Assembly: GCF_000003855.2 (NCBI RefSeq)
Contig: NW_003101677.1
Coordinates: 562,392-626,391 of the forward strand
Length of the DNA stretch: 64,000 nucleotides
DNA from: Blastomyces gilchristii SLH14081
Lineage: Eukaryota > Ascomycota > Eurotiomycetes > Onygenales > Ajellomycetaceae
Direction: 5' to 3'
Shown piece after piece: positions 9,850 through 19,949 of this stretch. The stretch's first letter is position 1. Each line of letters starts with the position of its first letter. The notes below the pieces were generated by a model. That model did not search any database. It was given only the letters and a program-made list of their open reading frames with translations, and was not told the DNA's origin. Position numbers and translations under genes: made by a program.

Positions 9850-10910
9850 GTGATATAGAATCGCGGGCGCGTAGTTCTCATTAGTTAAGAGCTGCTGTTT
9901 CAGATAACACAGAGCTCAGAGTGCAGATCAGAGAATTATAGCTGACTCATTTTATAAGATATTATCAGCTGCAGCTGTGAGATCTCTTATCAAGAATATC
10001 TTCAATCTCTCACTCAAGTTTATTATCTTCTGCTATAATCTCTGATATCTGTCAATCAGAAGTCAGTTGAGAAGGGAACAGATCAGTGACAGTGTAGCAG
10101 AGTAAGCTTGTATGAAAGACATTATAAATCTCTGATAATGTGTCAAGACAGTAGTTGTGACTATCTAGAACTTCTATCACTTTATACCTAGCATGGCAGT
10201 AAACTAGTGTACAAGATAAATATGTGATTTGTATGTTCTTGAGATTTAATTATATAAGATCTTCTATCTTATACTGCTCTGCAGAATCTTGTTAAATATT
10301 AATTTAATCTTCTTAATCTTGTTTTACAGTTGTCATAAAGATCTCTGCTCAGTCACAGATATCTTAGAGCTTTATTACTATATTATCAGTGATCTGAATC
10401 AGACTGCAGAGATTTGATATGAACTGTGTAATCTCTAGAAGATTTAATACTTTCATATAATATCTGTATATAAGAAAGAATGAGCTTATATCTGTTGAAA
10501 TAGTATCTTAACTGTTAATAATAATCTCTGTATGTAGAAGAAGATTATATCAATCATCTTATAAGTGATTATAAAACTTACAAAGATAATTCTTTACAGT
10601 CTGAATTATTCATTTCAATGAATTATCAGTCTCAAGATAATAGACAGTTGATAAACAGTGTATAATCTTGAGAACTTGACAGATTCTTGTTCAGAGAGTA
10701 CTCATGAATTGATAGTCTCAGTTCAATATAATAGATCTCAGCAACTCATGCATTCAATAGAATATACTCTGTAAGAAGGCTTCAGTGACTTGTTCAGCAT
10801 TCATCTTATCACAAGATTTCAATATTATATCTTTACTTAGTCAGTCAATGATGACCAGAATATTCTTATAACTCTTACTCTCAGATAGATTAATAGTAAA
10901 GTTAATTACT
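9850..10910 (-). pseudogene. G1c integrase core and chromodomain, degraded
   Basis: Minus-strand copy of the G1 integrase, C-terminal side. The chromodomain is at about 9930-10060 and the core to about 10910, where chimera 2 is inserted. A small island at 9862-9876 (cgcgggcgcg) keeps CpG that is lost in the other copies. Confidence 0.75.
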
Positions 10911-10923
10911 ACATCTTATCAGA
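10911..10923. repeat. Target-site duplication of chimera 2 (left copy)
   Basis: The sequence is acatcttatcaga, repeated at 12615-12627. The intact site is visible as its reverse complement in G1b near 7277-7290. The tRNA-like head begins at the next base. Confidence 0.9.
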
Positions 10924-11004
10924 GCCAGCGTGGCCCAGTTGGTAAGACTGATAACCAAGGCCGCACACATTAGGAGTGCGTGGGTTCGAATCCCACCGCT
11001 GGCA
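10924..11004 (+). ncRNA. tRNA-like Pol III head of chimera 2
   Basis: 81 nt with a perfect 7-bp acceptor stem (GCCAGCG/CGCTGGC) and 3' A, an A box TGGCCCAGTTGG (10931-10942), a perfect T arm GTGGG-TTCGAAT-CCCAC with B box (10983-10993), and a variable-arm-like hairpin GCAC...GTGC. The D arm cannot close with four pairs, and no convincing anticodon arm can be drawn. The position exactly at the TSD edge argues for the head of a retroposed RNA rather than a working tRNA gene. A decayed isoleucine- or leucine-type tRNA is a possible ancestor. Confidence 0.78.
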
Positions 11005-11672
11005 CCTGTCACTTCTTACCCATGAAAGCCCCCATGTAATAGGGGCTGAGCCTAATTAGTAAGGCTTGGTGCGGGGTAGAACTCCCTACTGCAAGCCAAG
11101 CCACTAGTTAAGCAAGATCCTGCGAACACTCACCAGGGCCAGCATGGAGTGTCAATGTCCCACTATTCTACTATACACCTGTCAAGGTTCTAACAATATA
11201 GAGCCAAGCCTAATGTAGTGGTTATACACTACTTAAGCAAGTCCCTAACTAGGGCTGTCATCGGAGCCTAGCTCCCCCTTAAATACAGAGAATGATTTTG
11301 AAAACCACTCAACTAGCAGGCCTAGACATGCATCTAGGCCCTAGGCAGAGCACTCTGATAGGCTAGAGCCTGCAAGCTCCCTGCCAAGCCCTAATACTGG
11401 CAGGGAGGACTGCAGTCATCAAGCCTATGGTTAGTCCCTAACACAGGGTGAGGCCATGACAACTGATTGATAGGCCTATGGGCATCTAATGGGGCCGAGA
11501 TCAGCAACCGGAAGCTTGGTGTGTACGTCACCAAGTGGGCGGTGGCAGCCACTAACTAACACCCCTGGAAATTAGTGGCTGGCCCGAGAGGACGGACGCG
11601 GTGGTCGGTTAATTATAGAGAGTTAAATGTAATTAGCTTAAGGTGCATCCTGCGGGTGGCTAGCGCCCGTAG
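11005..11672 (+). ncRNA. GC-rich non-coding body of chimera 2
   Basis: 668 nt rich in self-complementary stretches. Examples are ctaggcct/aggcctag-like palindromes at 11318-11345, aagcttggtg with caccaagtg at 11511-11540, and ccactaactaacac with gttagtgg-like partners around 11551-11580. There is no long open frame. Homology to the chimera 1 body is clearest at 11450-11475 (ccatgacaactgattgatag) and 11583-11640 (gagaggac, gtcggtta, agcttaaggtg). It ends cgtag at the LINE junction. I do not recognise its RNA class. Confidence 0.62.
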
Positions 11673-12614
11673 CATGGCAATGAATTGGCTGATTCAGCTG
11701 CAAAAAAGAGTGCAGAATTAAGCAGATCTATTCAAAAAATTGTGTTCTGATCTTTTATAAAGAGAAAAATAAAAGAATCTTGTTTAGACAAGTGAAATGA
11801 AAGCTGGCAGAAATAAAAGAAAAGTATACATTATTCAAGATTTGAAACAAAACCCAAGTGAAAATCTTGTTTAATTAAATGTAAAAAGAAAATATTCTCA
11901 TCTATAATACAGCTGAAACTAGGACATGGCTATTTCAAATCTTATATATAAAGATTTGATGATAGATTTGACTCAATAGAATGCTTATTCTGTAATACAA
12001 ATAAGAATTCTGAGTATATTGTAATGCACTGTGCATTATACAATAGTCTCAGAGTCAGATTAAAAGAGAAGTATGATCTAAATTAATTAAATATAAGATT
12101 CTTATTCTCAACTGAGACAGGAATTAAATACTTAATAGACTTTCTATCAGAAACTCAAGTAGCTATAAGAAAATGACTAAATTCAGAATTATCTGAATAT
12201 GAAGAGAAGAAAATCAATCAGATATAGTCTGTTAAAACAGCTATACACTCTCTTTTAATAATTTGTTTTATTATAGTCTCTCTTTACTTTATCTTTTTCT
12301 TTATCTTTTTCTTTCATTTTCTTTCTATCTATCTATTTAATGTGTCTATCTTTGAGACTGTGTTCTTTTTCTCTTTTCTTTTGTCATGATATTGTTAAAT
12401 GATTTCAAAGTATCAAAAGATGTTAAAACACTGCAATTTGTAAATAGTTTTTGTATTCTGAGCTGGAATTTTCTGATTTTACATATCTGAAATTGATGAA
12501 TGTATAATAGTTAACTTTACAGACATAGAAAAAACTCTGAGAACTAAAGTTCTCAGGTAGATGTCATAGTCTCTGACTGTATACATCTATAATTGAAGAA
12601 TAATAATAATAATA
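11673..12614 (+). mobile_element. LINE 3' end within chimera 2
   Basis: It begins catggcaatgaattggctga, matching LINE copy 3 at 55862 onward, and runs to the TAA repeat. It encodes the end of the RNase H domain (HGNELADSAAKKS in copy 3), a zinc-finger-like C-terminal segment and the 3' UTR. Differences from copy 3 are mainly C to T and G to A, for example tcctgg to ttctga at 11744-11750. Confidence 0.87.
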
Positions 12615-12627
12615 ACATCTTATCAGA

Positions 12628-13061
12628 TTCTATCAGAGATATTAAGTAATTTCAGTAGATCTTTTCTACAGTTCTTTCATAAGATAATATAAGAATAGTA
12701 GTTGCAGTTTCAGATGAAGCATCTAATACTGTTTAATATTTCAGATTAGTAGAACTCTTGAAAGATTATTCTATACAGTTGTTCACAATCTGAATAATCA
12801 GTTATACAAGAGTTATACATTTCTTGTATTATCTGAGTGTGTAAGAGTTCAGAGTGAGAGACTCAGTATTGTTCACAGAATCATAGAGTGTTATTATCAT
12901 TAATTAAATATTCTGAGATGTCAGTTCTTATATGTAGTTCTGAGGAAAATCAGAGTGCTTCTTGTTATACTGCTTCAGTGAGTGTTTGAAGAAGTTCATC
13001 AGTTTGAGCTGCTGTATGCCATAGTTCATCTAATGTAGGTTTGAAAGAAGTTGAGATATCA
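12628..13061 (-). pseudogene. G1c integrase N-terminal part, degraded
   Basis: Continues the G1c integrase beyond the chimera: N-terminal zinc-binding region and the linker toward RNase H, minus strand. It ends at the gtgac duplication (13062-13066) where G1d begins. Confidence 0.75.
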
Positions 13062-13066
13062 GTGAC

Positions 13067-13430
13067 TGTAAGAAGCCTACGCCGAATAGATTGATATGAT
13101 ATTAATAGGTCTTATATAACAAAGAGAAAAATGTTAGAGAAGAAAAGAAAGAGAAAGTGTGAGAATCAGCACTCGGAGTGAATATTCATACATGTATGTG
13201 ATGATGTACACAGTGAGGCTTCAGGGCGGAAGAATCTGTATGCATTCATGACAGCCGAGAATCAGCAATTGAGAATGGCTGAGAATTAGAGTGTATGCAT
13301 TCATGACAGCTGAGAATTAATGATTGAGAATGACTGAGAATTGAAGTGTATGTATTCATGAATGAAGTAATTGAAATCTGTGAAGTGTAATAGAATAGTC
13401 TATATAATTGATCAGGTGCAGTCTGTCACA
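13067..13430 (-). repeat. G1d 3' LTR (364 bp)
   Basis: Runs from tgtaagaagcctacgccg to gcagtctgtcaca. It carries a tandem repeat of about 55 bp at 13248-13365 (unit starts gtatgcattcatgacagc and ends gagaattagagt). The extra unit explains its greater length than the 309-314 bp LTRs. Confidence 0.9.
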
Positions 13431-14079
13431 TTAGTTCTCTCTTTCAGAAGCAGTTCTCATCAGTCAAGAGCTGCTGTTTCAGATAATACAGAACTCAGAG
13501 TTCAGATCAGTTAATCATAGCTGACTCATTTCACAAGATATTATCAGCTGCAGTCATATAATCTCTCATTGAGAATATCTTTAATCTCTCACTCAAGCTC
13601 ATTATCTTCTTCTATAATCTCTGACAGTTGTCAGTCAGAAGTCAGTTGAGAAGAGAACAGATTGATAATAGTGTGACAGAGCAAGCTTGTGTAAAAGACA
13701 TCATGAATCTCTGATAATGTGTTAAGATAGTAGTTATAACTATCTAGAACTTCTATCACTTTATACCTGATATGACAGTAATCTAGTGTATGAGATGAAT
13801 ATATAATTCATATATTCTTAAGATTTAATTATATCAGATCTTCTATCTTATATTATTCAGTGAGGTCTCAGTGAACATTGATTTAATCTTCTTCATTCTG
13901 TTTATCACTTATTATGAAGACTTCTACTCAATTACAGATATCTCAGAGTTTTATTACTATATTATCAACAATCTGAATGAGACTATGAAGATTCAGTGTG
14001 AACTGTGTAATCTCTAGAAGATTTAACACCTTCATGTAGTAATTATATATAAGAAAGAACAGGCTCATATCTGTTAAAA
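13431..14079 (-). pseudogene. G1d integrase C-terminal part and chromodomain, degraded
   Basis: On the minus strand the chromodomain (EIEDILNE-type stretch, then YLVK-like) lies at about 13500-13640, and the integrase C-terminal region runs up to 14074. The gene is broken here by G2b (TSD taaaa at 14075-14079) and resumes at 21334. A pyrimidine-rich stretch next to the LTR (13431-13445) is the complement of the polypurine tract. Confidence 0.75.
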
Positions 14080-14337
14080 TGTAAGAATAAGTGCTCACAG
14101 GCGATTATTCGGGTGTTTGCAGCTTGGCGTGATATGTACTGTTAACTACTAGAAGTATTTATAATAGAAAGATAAAATGTAGAGATCAAATGTATAATAG
14201 TATTCAAGCTGAGTTGTGAATAGTATTCATGAACTTCAGTCTATATAGTTGTGTGTAGTCAAGGGCCGCTAGCTCTATTAGTTATATAAGAGATAGAAAT
14301 AGAGGTAAAGAATCTGTAAGAGATGGGATTTCTTACA
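14080..14337 (-). repeat. G2b 3' LTR (258 bp)
   Basis: On plus it runs tgtaagaataagtgctcaca to gatgggatttcttaca. It keeps a GC-rich patch agggccgctagc (about 14262-14273) seen in all family-2 LTRs. Confidence 0.92.
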
Positions 14338-15425
14338 TACTTCTCTCTCTCTAAGACTTCATCTGTGAAGTCTTTCACTGAGTGACTTTATAGAGTCAGC
14401 TCAGCACTGCAGTGATACTCACTAAAAATTCTTCATATCTATAAAAAACCTTAGTGAGGAAAAATCCCTTGTCACTGCAAAGAGAAAAGAGTCTGTCACT
14501 CAGTTTCTTATTTTATAAGATTCTTTATAATTTACAGATTCTTCTCTGACTATCATGCAGATTTATCTCACATCTTTTATATAAAAGAATTCTAGTTAAC
14601 TCTCAATTATTTTCACAAGGTTCTTGTATGATCATCACACAGATTCATCTCACAGATGAATCACTCTTTGTGAGATCACTCTTATCAAAGAGAAATATTC
14701 AAAAGTTAATCTTTCACTCATTCTCACAAATCATTATTCTTTAACACTGTAGAATTGTGAGGAATTTTTCATTCTTTTATTAACTCTGTAGAATTGTAGA
14801 ATCAAGATATCTACAGTCTGTAATCACTCTTTATAGTCATATAGAAAGATTCAGATCTGTAATTCATAATCACTCTTATTTACTAGAGTAATCTGACTGT
14901 TTCACAGAATCACTCACAGTGTAAGTAAATCTCTCTAAAGTAGTATAAATATCTCAGATCTGTTTACAGAATCTCATCTTCTTTTCTCTTTTTCTATAAC
15001 AGCTTTCATTCTTATAAACTATGAGTATTCTCATTCATCTGTGAAGTATTTCTACTCAGATAATAGAGAGAGAGTGTTTCTGACAATATCTGTATATTGA
15101 TTCAAGAACTTCTCAAGAATAAAAAATTTTTCAATTTCAATATCTTTATAACAATGTCTGGCTACTGCTGAGCTTCTTATGAGTGTTTCTATGACTTCTC
15201 TGATTACTTTTTACCAGCTGATGAAGTGAGAATGCTGCTGCTCACAACTGTATCTTCACTTCTCTTAGCCTTATCACTGCATCTGATCTTCAGGCCAGCG
15301 GCTCACTTCATCCCTCTCTCAGGCCAGTCTCTGACTTCAAGCAGTGCAGTTCTTCTCTTTGCTGTAAGTCTTCTTACAAGTAATTCCTTACAGACTCTAG
15401 CTAATAGTTCTTATGAAGCTCTCAG
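14338..15425 (-). other. G2b 3' non-coding region
   Basis: Spacer between the extra frame and the 3' LTR. It has a hairpin-like pair actctgtagaattgtgagg / ctctgtagaattgtag (14745-14800), repeats of a tctcaca-agattcatctcacag type, and a purine/pyrimidine-rich end by the LTR. The plus-strand open frame at 15226-15462 is antisense to pol direction and probably a shadow. I see no independent gene. Confidence 0.5.
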
Positions 15426-15720
15426 TGTTATCAGTGTCTTCTACAGCTCTGCAGGCCTATGATCACTCTCTCCCTGTCTGCACAATCTCTGATCAGATAT
15501 ATGTGAATATGTCTAGGTTTCTCATCAATGATTCTCACACCGCAGCGCATTTCTGCAATCTCATTATCAATGAGAGATGAGTCTCTGAGTACCTGTAAAA
15601 TCTGAGTAATCAAGACAATGTGAATGTCATGAATTTCTGACAGAAGTTAATCTAAGTAGATGAGCTCTCTCTTCACATCTTAATTATTTCTGAGCTGAAT
15701 ACTTCAGTATAACTGAGAGA
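15426..15720 (-). pseudogene. G2b orfX: conserved frame 3' of the chromodomain
   Basis: The minus-strand frame at 15431-15613 includes LRDSSLIDNEIAEMRCGV and then RHIHIYLIRDCADRERV. The same peptide occurs in the coding sense in G2c (33370-33550) and is traceable in G2a (about 8760-8940). It lies 0.5 kb beyond the integrase-chromodomain stop. It keeps more CG and fewer stops than pol. I do not recognise a family. It may be an extra ORF of the element, an untranslated region that happens to be open, or a captured fragment. Confidence 0.5.
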
Positions 15721-16199
15721 GTGAATACAGCTTTATAAGAAATATCTGATCACACACACAGGTGACCAGTTCTCAAGGCTCTGTTACAACTGTATATACT
15801 CTAGTGTCTGACTTCTCTGAAGTCTGTGCATTTCTGACAGCCTTCACATTAAATGTAATAATTGTCTGTATCACAGGCATAATACTCTCTGCTTCTTTGA
15901 AGAGAAAAATTAATAGTTATAAGAGAGTTGAGTGTTATAAATATTGATAATATAAGTATGAGTTTTCTTTATTTTTTCTTTATTAATCTCTAAATTGTAT
16001 TCACAGCTCTGTTTATTTTCTTATTTTTTAACTTTAATAAGAATATGATTTCTTCTTTCCTTGTATACACTGCAGACTGTTCATCTCAGTAGAAACTCAT
16101 TATCTTATAGACTAGAATTCACAAATGACAGTGTTAATATCTTTATTATAATCAGGTTCTTAGTGAAGATCACATTATTCTGACTTATCAGAATTCACA

Positions 16200-17560
16200 G
16201 TATAAAAGTTATGTCTCAGCTTCTGCAGATATCTTATCTGTCTGAATAATTCTCAAGTGAACTTATTCATCTTATCAGAATACTCTTATCACTGAACCTT
16301 GAATCAGAGCTTATAATCTCACTTCTCTGAGTTAATAATTTCTTTAATCTGATATTCTCTTTCACTCTTTAGTACTTTGTAAATAGAGTGATGAGTCACA
16401 GAATTCTCTTCTAAGAATTCCTTATATTCACAGAGTAAAGAGACATGAAAAATATTGTATATCTATAACTCAGATAACAGTTTCAATCTGTAGAACTATA
16501 AGCTAACTTTCTTCATAATCTTATAAGACTCTGTCTGTAAGAGATTCAGCTTCTTACTAAATCTCTATATAATGATGTTTTCTAGACTTAGTCAGACTCT
16601 ATCATCTTTCTTAAAACTCTTTATAATATACTTGAAGTCATAGTATCTCTTCTGATACTCTTGAGTCTTTCTCAAGAATTCACAGACTTTCTTCTGAATC
16701 TTCTGAATTCTTTCAGCCTGTTCACAGACATCATCACACTCTATAGTGTACTCTTGCAGATTTATCAAGATCATCTGTGAATAAGTCTCAGTAAGTATCT
16801 CAAAGAGGGTTTTATCTGTGCTAACATACTTTAAGTTGTTGTATATAAACTCTGTAAGTAATAATCAATATACTCAGTTATTCTGATTGTAATTGACAAA
16901 GCACTGCAGATACTGTTTCAATATACTTATCAGGTGTTCTATCTGATCATCTGTCTGTTAATAAAAAGTCATACTTAAATCTTATGAGATCTTCAGTATA
17001 GTTATCAGATTAGACTAGAACTCTTCTGTAAAGATTGATTTTCTGTCTGAGACAATATTTACAGATAACTCATGTAACTAAATCATATTACAGATAAAGA
17101 TATGAGTCAAATTCTTTAACTTCAAGTTCTTACAGGTGAGTATAAAGTGTGTTATCTTGATAAAGTGATTCACTATCATCAGCACACTGTCAAAGCAGGT
17201 ATTATATATGTTCTTACTTTCAGAGAGACTTATAAGAGTATTCATTTCTAGCTGTTCTCAAGGTTTCTGCAGAATGAGTAGAGGAGTAAGTTCTTTATAT
17301 AATCTGAATCACACTATCTGTGAACTCTGACAAACAGTATAGGAATTCACTATCTTCTTCATAAATTCTTATATCTTCAGTCAGAAGTATTTTCTTATAA
17401 GCAACTCATGAGTTCTAGTGTCTGTAAAATGACTTACTAGAGAAGAGTTATAATACCTTTTAATAAGTTCTATACATAGAAACTCATTCATAGATATATA
17501 AATCTAGTCCTCTCTTTACAAGAGGTTATTTAAGTTACTTCAATTCTTTATTTCTGCAGA
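16200..17560 (-). pseudogene. G2b integrase and chromodomain, degraded
   Basis: The chromodomain-like end lies at 16205-16345 (EYQIKEIINSE, later EYSDKMNEFT). The integrase C-terminal part at 16592-16774 is open for 60 codons with AERIQKIQKKVCEFLRKTQ and QKRYYDFKY, typical of the gypsy integrase region after the catalytic core. The core lies at about 16850-17300, with YHPQTDGQTE-like remnants near 16945. Stops throughout. Confidence 0.8.
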
Positions 17561-17999
17561 GTTGATCTCTGCTGTGAGTAGTTTCTGAATATACTGAGTA
17601 TATTCATTCTTCAGTTATAGTTCAGACAATCTGAATAGAAGACCTTGTAAAGACTTATACTCTGTTTTCTCTTACATCAGATCTTTCATGATGCTTCTCA
17701 AAGTCTGTAAACTCTTCAGATTATAGATACTCTCTTCAAGAATTCTCACAGAGATTCTCAGAGTGTTGACTCTCAGTATTATAGAAAGTAATTATACAGA
17801 CTTCTTTTCTCTCTCTTCTCTCTTCTTCTATAAGAAATTGAGAGACTCTTCAGTCAATCTCTTTATAACACTCAGTCTAAGTATTCTGTGAAGCTTTTCT
17901 ATCTTCTCTAGTCTCTCTGTATCTGTCATTCTAATCTTCTTAATATAGTCTGACCTGTGAGAGAGTCTGTTCACTGAGTTCTTAGTTCTCTTGATATGT

Positions 18000-19420
18000 T
18001 CTATCTTGAATCAGAACTTACTCAGTCTCTGAGCTCAGTGAATCTGTCATCACAAGAGTTTCTTGATTGAAGTAAACTATTACAAGCTGTTATGATCAGT
18101 TCTAACAGTAATCACTATTATAAAACTCTTAAAGTAGTGATATCAGTGATGAAAGAATTTCACTATTATAAGAAGCTTCTGATTATAAATACTATAGTTG
18201 ATCTCTGCAGATTGTATCTTCTGTAAGAAAAAGATCACTGAAACTCAGTTCTCATTTGACTGTAGTTATAAGACTATTTCTGAAATTATAAAGAAGAAGA
18301 TATCTGTCTTCAATCTGATTAAGAGTAAGAAATCAAAGTGAAACAGTATCACTGTGTCTGTGAATGTCTGTTTCAATCTTGTAAAGGTCTTACAAGCTTC
18401 TGAAATAAGAAAGTTCTCACAGTTCTCTCTTCTCAACAATCTTTTCATTCTTCATTTATAGAATAACTTCTTCTTATTTTCACTCTTCAGTATATCTGTA
18501 AGAATTAAGAAGATTCTTATAAATACAAAGATAAACTATCTATAGAAATTCACAAAGCTCAGAAAGATCTGAATCTTATAAATACTAGTTGACTCTGACT
18601 ATAATAGAATAGTCTTAACTTATAAAGGTTTCATCTGAATATCATCTGTAATGATTACATATTCTAGGAAATTAATTCAGTAGACACTGAAGTTATACTT
18701 TATAAGCTTAATATACAGTTCTGTCTCATCTAAGACCTTCAACACACTTTATACATACTCAGTGTGTTCTTTCTTCTTCATGAAGTACATCATCACATTA
18801 TTCAGATATATTATCATAAAGACTTTCAGATATATATGAAGTATTTTATTGATGAAAGACTGAAATACTGTGAGAGTATTAATCAGATTAAAAGGCATCA
18901 CTAGATATTCAAACAATTTCAGTGCAGTTCTAAAGACAGTCTTTTATTCATTCTCAGACTGTATTCACAGTCATGTATATATATTAATCATATTCAGTTA
19001 TGTGAATATAACAGCTTCTGTGAGATAATTAATTACATTCTCAATCAGAGACAGAGAATAGCAGCTCTTTGTTATCTTGAAGTTCAGATTGTAATAGTCT
19101 ACACATAATCTGAGATCTTTATTCTTCTTCTTTACAAATATCACAGAGACTTCTGCAGAGGCCTGTGAAGATCAGATAAAGTCATTCTTCAGATTCTTCT
19201 TTACATAGGTCTGCAAGACCTCTGTCTTGTAAGGAGAGAGCTTATAGATTAGTTCTCAGAAGGATTTCTATCCTTCTATCAAATCTATTATCAGATTCTT
19301 CTCACAGTGAGAAAGAAGCTCAGCTGTCTTTGCTGAACTAAACATCTCTATGAGATCTCAGTATTTCTCTGATATCTGAAGCTCAGTTTTCATGACTATA
19401 AGATTCTCAGACACTTGTAA
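18000..19420 (-). pseudogene. G2b reverse transcriptase and RNase H, degraded
   Basis: Minus strand. The RT starts near 19400, with VFIKKKNKDLRLCVDY-type fingers (19080-19140) and YLVMSF near 18880. The catalytic box reads IIYLNNVMMYF (about 18783-18815), so both Asp of YLDD have become Asn. The RNase H tether at 18266-18448 includes AFTRLKQTFTDTVILFHFD and LLLIRLKTD in a 60-codon open frame. The enzyme cannot be active. Confidence 0.85.
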
Positions 19421-19559
19421 AGTTATTATATAGATGAGCTTGTCTTCTCTAATCAACTCTGCAGCATCAACTACTTCTATCTCTGTGAGTGAGTCTGTCA
19501 ACACTGATCAGAAGTATAAACCTGACTCACAGACAGCTATGTATGAATTGTGTCTTTGA

Positions 19560-19880
19560 AGTCATGCAAGTTTCAAGTACATGTTATCTGCAATGTCTGT
19601 GATAATCACAGTTTCTGCAAATCTTCTCCAGGTTTCAGAGAGATCTTATAATTCAAAGATAACTCTTATAAGTCTCTCAGTTCTCAGGTCTGAGTTCTCA
19701 TGCCCTGCTTGTTATAAGAGCAGGTTTTCAGTTTTTATCTTTCAGCTTATTCACTCTGCAAGCTTTAGAGACATCACAGTGACCTGGGATTCTGAGTTTA
19801 TCAATACTTCTCATACTTATGAGATAGCAGTACTGTGACACAGTCTCTTTCTGTGAGCAAGCATTTTCATCAGAGAAGTA
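19560..19880 (-). pseudogene. G2b aspartic protease, degraded
   Basis: Minus-strand protease region by alignment to G2c 29160-29450, where the active-site stretch reads LINSESQVTIM (family LIDSGSQ). The plus-strand open frame at 19581-19838 is its shadow. A later RHNSHIAVY-type segment corresponds to the second conserved motif of gypsy proteases. Confidence 0.65.
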
Positions 19881-19949
19881 ACAGATTCAGGTATCAGCTT
19901 CAAGACTCTTAAGAAGGCTGTTACTGACTCTGTTCATGACTTCTCAAAT

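Larger units (their letters stand above)
10924..12614 (+). mobile_element. Chimera 2: tRNA-headed RNA fused to LINE 3' end
   Basis: A 1691-bp retroposed unit on the + strand. It comprises a tRNA-like head (10924-11004), a GC-rich body (11005-11672), the last 942 bp of the LINE (11673-12614) and a TAA-repeat tail. It is flanked by the perfect 13-bp duplication acatcttatcaga at 10911-10923 and 12615-12627. It inserted in the integrase region of G1c. It has the same plan as chimera 1, but the LINE segment is three times longer. The body is the largest unmutated GC-rich block in the window. Confidence 0.87.

Noticed and set aside
9862..9876. CpG-rich patch as a promoter or CpG island
   Set aside because: Only about 15 bp inside an integrase pseudogene; more likely sequence that was never mutated.
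10924..11004. A functional tRNA gene
   Set aside because: The D arm does not close and no anticodon arm can be drawn. It is bounded by a LINE-type TSD and fused to the body, so I call it a tRNA-like head.
15226..15462. 78-codon plus frame starting with a signal-peptide-like hydrophobic stretch
   Set aside because: Antisense to family-2 orfX/spacer and paralleled by a frame in G2c. The hydrophobic residues come from pyrimidine-rich DNA. No evidence of a secreted protein.
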